From positions 828,304 through 892,303 of the forward strand of contig CABFPE010000123.1 in the NCBI GenBank assembly GCA_900660155.1: a stretch of DNA of 64,000 nucleotides, in the 5' to 3' direction. Below the pieces are notes generated by a model. That model was not told the origin of the DNA and made no database searches. It saw nothing but the letters and a program-made list of their open reading frames with translations. The first letter of the stretch is position 1. Each line of letters starts with the position of its first letter. The translations under genes were made by a program, and so were the position numbers. Source of the stretch: Hofstenia miamia (lineage: Eukaryota > Xenacoelomorpha > Acoela > Hofsteniidae). Shown here piece after piece: positions 46,316-57,099 of the stretch.

Positions 46316-47176
46316 TCATTTGTTGTCGGTAAATTTAGTCGCGTAAATACACACTACTCTTTCCCCGCTCGAGAATCTATTTTCATCATGATGAATAATT
46401 CTTATCTGTTCAATAAAAAATCCAGACTTTGCTAAGTTCTCTTCCAAGAATTCCAATGTTATAGGAAGCGCGCAAAACGTATTCTTTCCTTTAAGACTAG
46501 GAATCCAAAATGATTGGTTGATAAAATCTAGTAGACAAAAAGTTCCACCCTTTCTTAACATTTGATTCACTTTCATCAGCACGTGTTTGTAAGCATCCTC
46601 ATTTGGAACAGCATCAGTTAAGGTCATCGTACTCACAACAGCATCGTATGTCCCCCATTTAATTTCTCTTCCATAGAACATGTCGTCTAAACTCATATCA
46701 CATTTCATAAAATTATTGAATTGGCATTTACTGCTAAGTTTTGTGAAATAGTCAATTGAGCTCATGGGTTCTCGATCTTCATGTACAGAATTTATAAATT
46801 CAATGATTTTTGAATAATTGTAACCTTCGTTTCCTTGACTACTCAGAGACGTCTTCAAGTATTCTAAGTTTGATGAAAGGAAATCACTGCATTCTATGGA
46901 TGTTATTTGAGGACATGCAGCTGCTGAAAGCATGCTCATCAATGAAGGTCCACATCCTAAGTCGTGAAGCTTGATATTGTTCTTACGTCTGCATATTATT
47001 CCCAAAAAATCATTTATGACGCGGATGTTAAACCGCATAGTACGTTGGCCTGATGAAATATCAAAATCGGGTTTTTCTTTGTCTAGTGTAAGAGCATTCC
47101 AGAACTTCATGTATTCTTCAGGAATAAAATACTTTTCGTAGATGTCATGTTTTTCTTGGTAAGTCAAAATCGACAT
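46316..47176 (-). CDS. NNMT/PNMT/TEMT-family methyltransferase, copy 2
   Basis: Intact single-exon frame of 286 aa, same layout as copy 1: YEKYFIPEEYMKFWN, motif I HDLGCGPS (71-78), SIECSDFLSSN (D98, N103), KCDMSLDD (D160), TYDAVVSTMTLTDAVPNEDA, GGTFCLLDFINQSFW (D217) and a C-terminal strand RVVCIYATK. It shares the MSIL start and upstream block with copy 1, so these two form one subgroup. All SAM-contact positions that I can place are kept, so it should be active. Substrate unknown. Confidence 0.92.
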   Translation of the reverse strand: MSILTYQEKHDIYEKYFIPEEYMKFWNALTLDKEKPDFDISSGQRTMRFNIRVINDFLGIICRRKNNIKLHDLGCGPSLMSMLSAAACPQITSIECSDFLSSNLEYLKTSLSSQGNEGYNYSKIIEFINSVHEDREPMSSIDYFTKLSSKCQFNNFMKCDMSLDDMFYGREIKWGTYDAVVSTMTLTDAVPNEDAYKHVLMKVNQMLRKGGTFCLLDFINQSFWIPSLKGKNTFCALPITLEFLEENLAKSGFFIEQIRIIHHDENRFSSGERVVCIYATKFTDNK

Positions 47177-47400
47177 TGTAAATTTTCCAATATCTAATAC
47201 TTGTGTTTCTTAAGTTGAAATTTATGCCAAATAGAATACTTTCAAACTTTGATGATATTCCAATGAAATCCCTGTTAAGTATTTGGTTTGAATGAAGATA
47301 GTTAGAATTGCACAGTTCTTACATTGCTTTGTGAATGAAATGTCAAATTATTAGACATCTGGCATTTGAACGAAAGTTTCTATAGTTTTAGAATATACTT

Positions 47401-47410
47401 ATTGCGCAAT
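47401..47410. promoter_or_regulatory. C/EBP-type palindrome upstream of methyltransferase 2
   Basis: ATTGCGCAAT, 225 bp upstream of the start codon, matching the site at 44564 in sequence, distance and neighbouring GCATTTGAACGAAA block (47373-47386). Likely a shared promoter element inherited by duplication. Confidence 0.5.
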
Positions 47411-48039
47411 ACCGATTTCAATACTGGCAAATTAATACACTCGCGTTATTCTATAGTAGAGTGTAATGTTATTTTCGTGAAGATATACAATGCAGTGAAA
47501 CACGCTAGTTTGACCTTGCAACTAAAAATTATTTTATGTTGAATATTATTGAATATCCCAAATATATATGTTCCTTGATGTGGTAATCAGTGTTTCACCC
47601 AGAGCCTGTAGGGGGAAATAACTCCCCCTCTAAATTTACAAATCCTCCTTAGATTTGTTGACAAAATCTTCGGCTGGTTGATACATGAGCCATGTCATGT
47701 CAGCTATGAGCTGGTATACGATAAAACAATGACACGCTTAAAAAGCCAATGCAACATGCGTTTGTTTGTTTTTTCAGGAATATCAACACAATGCTATTAT
47801 AGCATACATATTCCCGAAATATATATAGGCATGGCTCCTTTAAATTAAAGACGGCCATGATATAGGTCACAAATTCCCAGCCCCCCTATAGGACGAAGTC
47901 TAAGTGAAACACTGGTGGTAATTTTCTACGAAAGCATATTCGGCTTCTAGAATAGATTGAAGTAATCAAAAAATTTTCATTTTCAATAAACTCTGTTCAG
48001 ATTCATAAAATATTTCAATCAAACTCTCGGCATGATTTT

Positions 48040-49810
48040 TGCAAAATAGACGGTTTCCGTTCTCACTAGTGAGGCTATCTTACATCTTTCAGCAACCGTG
48101 ATCTTTTCTAAAGAAGTTTCATTTGAAGCAATACCAGCTATTTCTGAATTGTGCAATCCTCGCCAACAAATGTCCAAATTTTAGGAACGTCTACTTCCCA
48201 AATCGCAAACCTCAAACATTCGTGCTTCTCTTCAAACGACGTAGTTATTTATTTTCTATGGAAACCTCTATATCGAAATTAAATCAATGAAGCTTACCAC
48301 CACTACAGTTCTAATTAGCATAAATGTTCTTAAGCATTCTCTCTCTCATAGGTTTTTTCCAAACCCCGCTACCAAAATTCACTCCTATCTTGGCCCAAAA
48401 TACAAAAAAACCTACTGAGAAGGCCATCAAAAACTTACCTCAAAAGAACAGATAGATCAATATTTTCAATACTCATTTGAATTTTATCTACGCAGCAAGG
48501 GGTGACATTGAATGGATATTACACTTAAACAGTGAGTGAAATTTTAAAAGCACAATTTTTCCACATTTTCAATGTAATTTTTTTCAAGTCTATTTCAAAT
48601 GAACGAAACTCCTTTTTCAGCACCCCACGTTCTGCANATCTTGGCCCAAAATACAAAAAAACCTACTGAGAAGGCCATCAAAAACTTACCTCAAAAGAAC
48701 AGATAGATCAATATTTTCAATACTCATTTGAATTTTATCTACGCAGCAAGGGGTGACATTGAATGGATATTACACTTAAACAGTGAGTGAAATTTTAAAA
48801 GCACAATTTTTCCACATTTTCAATGTAATTTTTTTCAAGTCTATTTCAAATGAACGAAACTCCTTTTTCAGCACCCCACGTTCTGCAAATGTATTATTGG
48901 AAGACAAAGTTCTAAGTTTTTCTGATAGTTTAGAAAAAATTAAAATATCTTCATTACTAAACACCTTAACGAATTCATTAAATGTCGACAATACTTGTTC
49001 TTAATATATAAAATGCATCGATACAACATGTCGATGCTAGCATTTTTAACTTATCTTTTCAATTTTCGTAGTCTTTTATTAAATTTAAATCTGTGCTAAT
49101 ATTCATAACTTAATCATATGTAATCTCTTTGTATTCTTTCATAGAAGTTTAGTCTGTTCTTATTATCACTATTATTTATTGAAGAAGACAGCTATTTGAA
49201 AAAATACCTAGAGATTTTGCAAAGACTTGATTATAGAGAGTATGTGAAATGATCGAAATTCAGAGAGTTGTTCATAGGAATACAGTGTCATTGGATTGTG
49301 AAATATTGAGGATTACATACTAATTATTATTTTTTCTTGGATTCACATAATCAGTGTCTGTCTTTCCCCTAAATGAATGGTTTCTTTCTATTTTTCAATT
49401 TTTCAGAAGTCGACTTTAGCCTTCCGCTATTCCTTCGAATCTTGTTTCTAAATTAGAGGCAAAAAAGAGGAGTCAAGGTTTATATGCAGAAAATAGATCA
49501 AAACCAAGATGTCTGCACTAAAAAATCGATGTAATGGCAGCTACTGGTTGACATCTATGTGGGTTCGCTTCAAATTCCACTGAGGCCACTATAACAATAC
49601 ATTTATGTCAGCTCAATGCCTACTTTAATGATCGCCTGAGGATTTCTTCCATTTCCGAAGTCTTACCACCATTGCATTTGCTTCAAAGTGATTAGGGAGT
49701 AAACGATTTTTTAGTGATTGTTCGAATAAATTATGGCTTTCTACAAGTAATAAAGCGCCAACCATTTCTAGAAATGCTGCACCGCAAAGTGACACATAAT
49801 ACATGTGCAT
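48040..49810 (-). other. Trail of coding-like minus-strand segments, unidentified
   Basis: Three segments look protein-like. About 49810-49655 (CGAAFLEMVGALLLVESHNL, FEQSLKNRLLPNHFEANA) is followed by a good donor, GTG before GTAAGA. About 49005-48776 (STFNEFVKVFSNEDILIFSK, LRTLSSNNTFAERG) has a possible acceptor TATATTAAG. About 48165-48079 (SEIAGIASNETSLEKITVAE, RCKIASL) precedes GTGAGA. They are collinear on one strand but the phases I can read do not join directly, so exons may be missing or the gene is dead. No family recognised. Confidence 0.3.
48387..48887. repeat. 250-bp direct duplication joined by one N
   Basis: 48387-48636 recurs at 48638-48887 with no difference noticed, joined by the N at 48637. 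Most likely an overlap left unmerged during scaffolding. Confidence 0.9.
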
Positions 49811-50519
49811 ATCTTTTTACATACGTTGTTTATTGGGAACGGGGTGTAAAATAACACCCCTACTTATTTTCTTAATATTGATCCAATTGCTTTGGAATTT
49901 GGCATATAGCTTTTCTTAACAAGAGACCACTAAGTATACATAGTGATATTGCATAATATCAAATATTTTTTGCTGACGTAAGCATTTTTCAGCAAAGGTC
50001 AGCAATGCCTTTATTCTCCCTGTGTTACCCAAATGGTAACAAAAAATCTTTGTGGAGCTAAGATGATCCAAATATGAACAAAAAATGATTTTCAATATGA
50101 AAATATGTTTATGCTACCCCAGAAATTTCCATAAAATTTTGGACCTAATTTCTTCAGTAAATATAACTAAATTTCATGCGGTGAACATTCAGCCAATCAC
50201 AATTTGGATTTTTCTAAGATATGTGGTTGGGGTCCAATTTGGCACCTCTCAATGAAAATAGGATGAACTATAGGTCGAAATATTAAGTCTAATTAGTAGA
50301 AAATTTATTGGTTATTGTGAATGGTCGCATTTTCTAAATCTACATTTTGCACAATATCTAATATAGCAAAATGATTCAATAATTGTGAAGATGTTAAAAG
50401 TTACTAATCCTTAGCATTTAACTCTTAAAAAAAGTTAATCTATCAAAAGATAGGCTGGCATGTGAATGAAGTGCTTAATTGCCTAATTTAGTAAATTCCT
50501 CTGCAAATCACCACACTGT
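49811..50519. other. Unassigned sequence
   Basis: Contains a small stem-loop GGGGTGT/ACACCCC at about 49842-49858. Nothing else recognised. Confidence 0.35.
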
Positions 50520-50850
50520 GTCTATATTAGGCCTTGGTTTACCGAAAACTTCATCTCCAATTTTCCATCAAAATATCTAAATTGGAGCATCGTTGTGCAA
50601 ATAGTATGAAATATTCTATTCAGGTGATTAGGGAACATAAGTGTTGTAACCAAACGTGGATTCAACTTTTATCAATGGACCAAGTGACAATGGTTTTATA
50701 AATATCTGAAAATTCAAAGTCCACTGCTTAGCCAATGTTGATTTTAAAATGAAAATTAATAATATATGCATCATATTGAGAAAACTGTCATTCTTTGAAG
50801 AAAAAAAAAGGTTCTATTCTGCATGTGTTATATTTTTCAATTCTTTTTAG

Positions 50851-50953
50851 ATTGCATGTCAAATATATTTGGGAACGATGAAAGAATTAAAATATGGGGA
50901 GATATATAATATTGTCAAAGCCATCGAGGAGAAATGACAGGAAGCACTTCTGA
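50851..50953 (+). pseudogene. Exon-like block, damaged copy
   Basis: Homologue of the possible terminal exon at 59853-59968, with the same acceptor (CAATTCTTTTTAG) but a 13-bp deletion that shifts the frame and creates an early TAA after IKIWGDI. If the block is a real exon, this copy is probably dead or differently terminated. Confidence 0.35.
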
Positions 50954-52269
50954 AAATGACTAAAATTTATTTTCCTTTGTATTTTTACAGGAAAATATAT
51001 CTTTAGAATTCCACAAGAAATTTCTCTGAGGCAACGTTAGCAGATCTAAATTTATCATTTTGGATGTATTTTAGCAATTTTGCAAATTTCATGCATGCAA
51101 TATGTTATGTTCTCATAAAATAATATTTTGGCCCAATACCTTACAAATTGCTGATAAAATCTCAAATTGGCAGAAATATTCATCTTTCGACATTTACTAA
51201 TGTACAAGAATACTTTATTTAATCAGACCCGTGGATTCGTGGGGGATCCAGTACAGGTTCAGAGTTACCTTCACAAATTCTGGCCTCTTTGAAATGCTTG
51301 TGAGACATTCTTTTTGCAATATTTTCTAGATGAATGAATGTATTTCTACATTGAAAATATAATTTAGAATACATTTTATGCTTCAAGAAGCCAGAAAATT
51401 ATGACTACATCTTAATACATGTGAATCATTCTTAGAACACGTTCTGTGAAAAATTAAAGTTTACAGATTTTAGTTATTATTTTTTGTTTTTTATTGAGCA
51501 TTTCAATTGCCATTAAACATTGAAATTGTGCCTCATTTGTTTTTAAAATATAATGCAAGATCTTCAATGAAATTTTTAAAATTTTAAATGTAGGGTTTGA
51601 CAGAAGAACACTTCTTGGGTTGATTCTACTTATCATCTCATTAGTCAAAATTCAATTTTAGGGCCCTCAGTCACCTAGGCAATTACGATTAATATGAATC
51701 TATGGAGAAAGTATTTAAGTCTTATTCTCCTGAACATTTCAAGGTGCTAACTATTATGGAAAAATTTTTCTCCTTGTATATATAAGTACAGTATGTTATG
51801 ATGTTGCAACATATGCTTAAAGGCAAATTCTGAAAATAACTCATTTAAGCAAATTGTTTTTAATCAAACTAAATAAAGGGGGTAGTTTTAATAACTAGAC
51901 CAACTAAAAATTGGTTTTAAAATTTCTTGTGCCAAAATTTGGCCATCTCCAAAGACAACAATGCTACGCGCTTAAAATTTTTATGACTTATTGATCTAAT
52001 CATCAAATAAATACAAACTACAAAATATGATATCAGAATGAAATTCCAAAATATTCTGAAAACTTTAAAACATGGTTATAAACTTCCATCATATTATTGC
52101 CCATTGTAAATTGTACATAAAACAATCCAATTTATGAACTTGCTTTTCAGTATTATTTTTAACATATTGAAATATTGGAAAATGGAAAATGAGAATGCAT
52201 GCACATATTTTGACATAAATTATTTTTCATACAAACATATTTTACAGGTTTGGATATATTTAGTTTTTT

Positions 52270-53133
52270 TTACTTTTTGGTAGCACGAACACATACAGCA
52301 CCTTCTCCATGTGAACAGTCCTTTTCATCAAAATACATTAACCGCATTTCTTCGATTAAAAATCCAGCTTCCACTAAGCATTGCTCAAGGAATCGTGGAG
52401 TTATGTTAACAGCGCATAATTTATATTTAGTTTTCAGTGAAGGATACCAAAATGATTGATTGAATAGATCTAATAAGCATAAGGCTCCACCTTTCCTTAG
52501 CATTTGATTCACTTTCATCAGCACGTTTTTGTAAGCATCCTCATTTGGGACAGCATCAGTTAAAGTCATCGTACTCACAACAGCATCGTATGTTCCCCAC
52601 TGAATTTCTTTTCCACAGAAGATGTCGTCTAAGCTCAAATCGCATTTAAGAATATTGTCCAATTGACACTTTTTATTCAGTTCAACAAAGTAATCATCTG
52701 AGCTTAAATGTTCTCTCTTTTCATGCATTGAATTTATAAATTCAATGATTTTTGAATAGTTGTAGCCTTCTTTACCTTTGCTATTCAGAGAAGTCTTTAA
52801 ATAGTTTAAGTTTGACGAAAGAAAATCACTGCCTTCTATTGATGTTATTTGGGGGAATGCAGCGGCCGAGAGCATACTCATCAATGAAGGCCCACATCCT
52901 AAGTCGTGAATCTTATTGTTTTGATTACGTCTGCATATTAATGCCAGAAAGTCATTAACTGCTCGAATGTTGAACCTCATTGTGCGCTGACCATGACTTA
53001 GCTCTGAGTCAGCCTTTTCTTTGTCTAAGCTCAGTGCATTCCAAAAACGCATATATTCTTCAGGAATAAAGTATTTTTCGTAATTATCATGCTTTTCTTT
53101 GTAATTGTTTATTTCTGTGAGCGGCTGTTGCAT
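52270..53133 (-). CDS. NNMT/PNMT/TEMT-family methyltransferase, copy 3
   Basis: Intact single-exon frame of 287 aa with the family landmarks: YEKYFIPEEYMRFWN, motif I HDLGCGPS (76-83), SIEGSDFLSSN (D103, N108), KCDLSLDD (D165), TYDAVVSTMTLTDAVPNEDA, GGALCLLDLFNQSFW (D222) and VCVRATKK at the end. It has a different N-terminus (MQQPLTEIN) from copies 1 and 2. A possible acceptor CGTATTTTAG lies 9 bp before the ATG, so a 5' UTR intron is possible. It is nearly identical to copy 4: about five base differences, three of them changing residues (positions 3, 20 and 237). Confidence 0.92.
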   Translation of the reverse strand: MQQPLTEINNYKEKHDNYEKYFIPEEYMRFWNALSLDKEKADSELSHGQRTMRFNIRAVNDFLALICRRNQNNKIHDLGCGPSLMSMLSAAAFPQITSIEGSDFLSSNLNYLKTSLNSKGKEGYNYSKIIEFINSMHEKREHLSSDDYFVELNKKCQLDNILKCDLSLDDIFCGKEIQWGTYDAVVSTMTLTDAVPNEDAYKNVLMKVNQMLRKGGALCLLDLFNQSFWYPSLKTKYKLCAVNITPRFLEQCLVEAGFLIEEMRLMYFDEKDCSHGEGAVCVRATKK

Positions 53134-53290
53134 CTTTGTAAACTAAAATACGAATAGTAATTTGGAATCTACTTGATTTAAATATTATTTTTTACTATTC
53201 AATAACAACTACTGACATTAGACTCTGACATTTCGTTTAATGCTGTTTGACTGAGTGTGCCGAAAATAAGCAGTATTTAAAAATATTGTG

Positions 53291-54552
53291 ACAGACAAAC
53301 ATATAAATGCACATACATAAGAAATTAGATCCATTGAAATAATGCACATGTTCAAAAATATGTGATAAAAATGAATATACATATAGATGCAAAATTTCTG
53401 ATTTCTGAGCAGCCATTGTTAATGAAGGTATCAATACATTTGTTTTCAATTACAATTCTGTGTCAGTTATATACTAAGTGCTAATTAGATGCCTAAAAAT
53501 ACTTATATTACGTCAAAATAAACTGTTTAAACAAAAATAGCATATTTTCGTAACACTGGGGAAGTTTAATGAGCTTGCGCCACTTTTAAGCATATTTCAA
53601 ATAGTTCAAGATTTTACACTCATCATTTTTTCATTAAATGGAAGCACTTCAATGGTTCAGAGGCAAATCTTGGGAAATTTATAAAAAGGACAACCTAATA
53701 TATATGTATATATATATATATACTGGGTGGCCACCGGATCCAGAAGTAAGTAAATAACTGGGTTGTTTTTATTATCATATCATTGAGCAACTATCATTTG
53801 AGACAAAATAAACAGTTTGTTACCTATAACTCAGGACACAAAAAAATTAAAACGTTTGTAAAAATTTAAAATCTGCACTATGTTATTAAATATAAATATA
53901 ATATAATAGAAACTTGGGATATTTAAGTGCCCATATACATTTGAACCAACCTGTATATTAACGATTACATAAATTGATTACATTAGTATTGTAATTTCTA
54001 AGATCAACAGTTTTTGATGTAGGTATCTGTTATTATTGAGAAAAATTACCAATCAAGCATGTGTATGTAGACAGTGACACTTTGGTAAGAAAATAAATAT
54101 ATGATTTCATTTTTTGAAAATTAGGGAAATTGTACATCGAAAATACAATGTGTGAAATTATTTTTATTGAAATAAGTTAAATAGATATATACAACTGCTA
54201 CTTTCCGGAGACTGATTCATTTAACAAATTAATTTAATTTACTGTTGAAAAACAGCATATAATTTAAAAGTATAACAAACGATGTATACCTTGCATTAAT
54301 AACTTAACGTTAATAATTAGATATCGCCGTTGGCTGCTTATCAATAGATTGTTGAATTTAATGAAACAAGCAATGTAGATGGTCTATAAATTACTGTGTG
54401 ATCGCTTACACGCATACACTTAGTCTAACACTGCAAAAATTAGGACGTTGACGTTGGTTGCAAATATAATTGGAATCCACTATTGGTTAAAAAATAATTA
54501 ATATAATTGAAAAAACTCCGTTATTAATTTTAAGTACGTAAAGGGATTCAAT

Positions 54553-54554
<2 letters not shown>
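53291..54554. other. Intergenic AT-rich sequence
   Basis: (AT)n at about 53700-53722. No gene or element recognised before the AAT microsatellite. Confidence 0.45.
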
Positions 54555-54619
<65 letters not shown>

Positions 54620-54635
54620 CAATAATAATAATAAT
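54555..54635. repeat. (AAT)n microsatellite at the LINE 5' border
   Basis: About 27 AAT units, nearly pure, directly joined to the first base of the LINE. Apparent poly-leucine and poly-isoleucine frames on the minus strand are artefacts of this tract. Confidence 0.95.
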
Positions 54636-57097
54636 GGGCGCCATTGGCAAAGGGGTTGAACGTGAAGCTGAGACCGTGAAAACCCGGGTTGGAGCCTGCC
54701 CCGACCCCGACCCTTTCCTAATATGAAAGTGACAACAAAACAAATGGCCCTCAGTACCCAGCTCCCAGCAGGCCTTAAATGGTCTGAGGCTGTGAAGAAT
54801 CTTCGGCCAGGCGGACTCCACAATCGGGAGTGTGGACTATAGAAAATGCAAGAGAAGAGCTTAAGCAGAGATTATTTGGAGAAGATGAGAAACTGAGAAA
54901 ATATAGGGCAAGGGCAAAGCAGGCAAGAGACAATATTAAGTTTGAGATCCAAGAAGGAAGATTCTACAAAGAACTAGATGGAGGAGAAAAGGCTACAGCT
55001 AGAGCAGGCGAGGACGCGGTAAGGTTCTGGGAGAATATATGGGGAAGTTCGGGACCAGAGATAGAGAGTGAGCAGATGCAGAAGGAATTCAGGCAAGAAG
55101 AACAAGTAATCACAAATGCAAAGCTGAAGGAGGCTCTAAGGAAGATGAAGAACTGGAAGGCGCCAGGCAAAGATGAGGTACATGGGTATTGGCTGAAGAA
55201 GTTCACAAGTGTTCATGAGAGACTAGCATTTGCATTGGAGGAGTGTGTGGTGAGTGAGTGTCCAGAGTGTCTGGTAGTAGGAAGGACATTTCTGATAAAG
55301 AAGGACCCAAATAAAGGTAGTGAGGCAAGCAAATTCAGGCCAATAACATATCTGTCAACAACTTGGAAATAGCTAACTTTTGAATTTTCAAGTTGCCTGG
55401 CATGTTACTTTGAACAGAATAGGTTGATGCCAAAAGAACAAAAGGGATGCAGGACAAAATCGAGAGGGTGCAGAGATCCGTTGTTAATAGATCAGGCAGT
55501 GGTAGAGAATTGTAGAATGAAGACAAAATTAAGAATGGCCAGGATAGACTACAGGAAGGCATATGACAGCATATCACATAGGTGGGTATTGAGGACAGAC
55601 GCTAGAGGACAATGAAGTTTCACGGAAATGGTTTGAATTTCTAGGGAGAGAGATGGTAAAGTCGCAGACTGAGATACACGGGCAAGAGGTTGAAGTTTAG
55701 ATGGGGCATATTCCAGGGAGACAGCTTAGCACCACTCCTGTTTGTAGTTAGCTTAATCCCCATCACAGAAAAGTTAAAGGAGACAGACATAGGGTATAAG
55801 ATGGAGAAGAATGGTAGAGCAGTGAGTCACCTATGGTACATGGACAACCTGAATATGTATGCTAGTTCAAGGAAGATGTTTCAGAAGCAAGTGGAGACAT
55901 TGGAGAGGGCAAGCAGAGATACTGTGTTGGAATTTGTATTTGGAAAGTGTGCGACAGTGACAATGACCAGAGGCAAGTACATAGATGGAGATGGTTTGAG
56001 GACGAGCAGGGGGTTAAGATTGAGGCAGTCAAAGAGGGGTATAAGTACTTAGTTATAGTACATGGGCGATACCAGTGTTGAGATATTCAGCGGGAATAGT
56101 TAGGTGGAACAAGAATGAACTGAGGGAATTAGACAAGGAGACAAGGAAGATACTATAAGCAGAGAGAGCATTCAACTTAAATGGAGATGTAGATAGGCTG
56201 TACATGGCAGGGCATAAGGGAGGGAAAGGACTGTTAAGCGTGGAGGAAACTGTAGAAGCAGAAGCACTAGGGCTAAAGGAATATGTAGAAGAGCAACCTA
56301 AGGGGTCCCTACTCGAGTTCACTAAGGAGTTAAGGAAGATAAGAACTGAGAGTGAAGGAAAGAAGGTATACCAGAGTAGGATGGAATCAGAGAGTCAAAC
56401 AAGGTATAGACAAAAGGCAATGCATGGAGAATACTGGAGGAGCACAGAAATGTGCGACAGAGAAAAGAGAAGAGAGCAGCAAGTGGTTAAAGAAGGCAGG
56501 ACTAAAAAGAGGAACAGAAGCACTGATAATGGCAGAACAGGAGGAAGCAATAAGAACAAACTGGGTGAAGAAGCATATAGACAGAAGAAAGGAAGAAAGT
56601 GATAAGTGTAGGCTACGCAAGAAAGAGTGTGAGACAGTAGATCATCTGATAACAAGTTGTGAGAAATTGGCACAGAATGAGTATAAGTTCAGGCATTAAA
56701 ATGTGGGACGAATGGTACACTGGAGTTTCGCAAGCACCATGGGTTAGAATCAGGAGACAAGTGGTATGAGCACAAGCCGCAGGGAGCCATAGAGAATGAG
56801 GAGGTTAACATACTGTGGGACTTCAACATACAGACAAGCAAGGTGATAGATGCAAGGAGGTCAGATATANAGAAAAGATTGGGAACAGTGATAGACATAG
56901 CAGTACCAAAGGACAGAAATGTAGAAAGCAAGCAGAAAGGGAAGATAAACAAGTATAGAGAGTTGGCAGAGGAAATAGAAAGGCTGTGGAAGTTGAAGAA
57001 GGTTGAAGTAGTCCCTGTAGTTGTAGGCGCACTAGGAGCAGTGAGTAAGAAGCATAAAAGATACTTGGAGGAGTTGGGAGTACCAAAGCGGGGGGGG
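54636..57097 (+). mobile_element. LINE with reverse transcriptase and restriction-like endonuclease (R4/Dong-like), broken
   Basis: A GC-richer 5' leader (54636-54830) precedes a decayed ORF. Its parts in order: the RT N-terminal region KNWKAPGKDEVHGYWLKKF (55140s) with KFRPITYLSTTWK to 55372; RGCRDPLLIDQAVVENCR with IDYRKAYDSISHRW (55424-55600); FQGDSLAPLLFVVSLIPI and the YMDN site where YMDD is expected (55700-55870); a C-terminal zinc-knuckle-like CxxxxxxC...H....C (56607-56660); and the RLE domain IDIAVPKDRN (56843-57090). In-frame stops, frameshifts, an altered catalytic Asp and Ns at 56870 and 57098 show it is dead. The 3' end seen at 1-422 is missing here. No apurinic endonuclease is present, consistent with an RLE-type element. 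Confidence 0.88.
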
Positions 57098-57099
57098 NG

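Larger units (their letters stand above)
50520..53290. repeat. Segmental duplication, copy A (with methyltransferase 3)
   Basis: Aligns collinearly to about 59520-62730. Similarity begins near a GATTAGGGAACA block and ends after AAATAAGCAGTATTTAAAA. The coding region of the methyltransferase and a small exon-like block (50851-50953) are nearly identical between copies, while the remaining sequence differs at many positions and by indels. Confidence 0.85.

Noticed and set aside
48387-48887. Biological tandem duplication of an exon
   Set aside because: Copies look identical and are separated by a single N, so an assembly overlap is more likely.
54498-54823. Minus-strand frames with long runs of leucine or isoleucine
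   Set aside because: They are translations of the (AAT)n microsatellite and the antisense of the LINE leader.
56053-56673. Serine/leucine-rich minus-strand frames
   Set aside because: Antisense shadows of the purine-rich LINE ORF.
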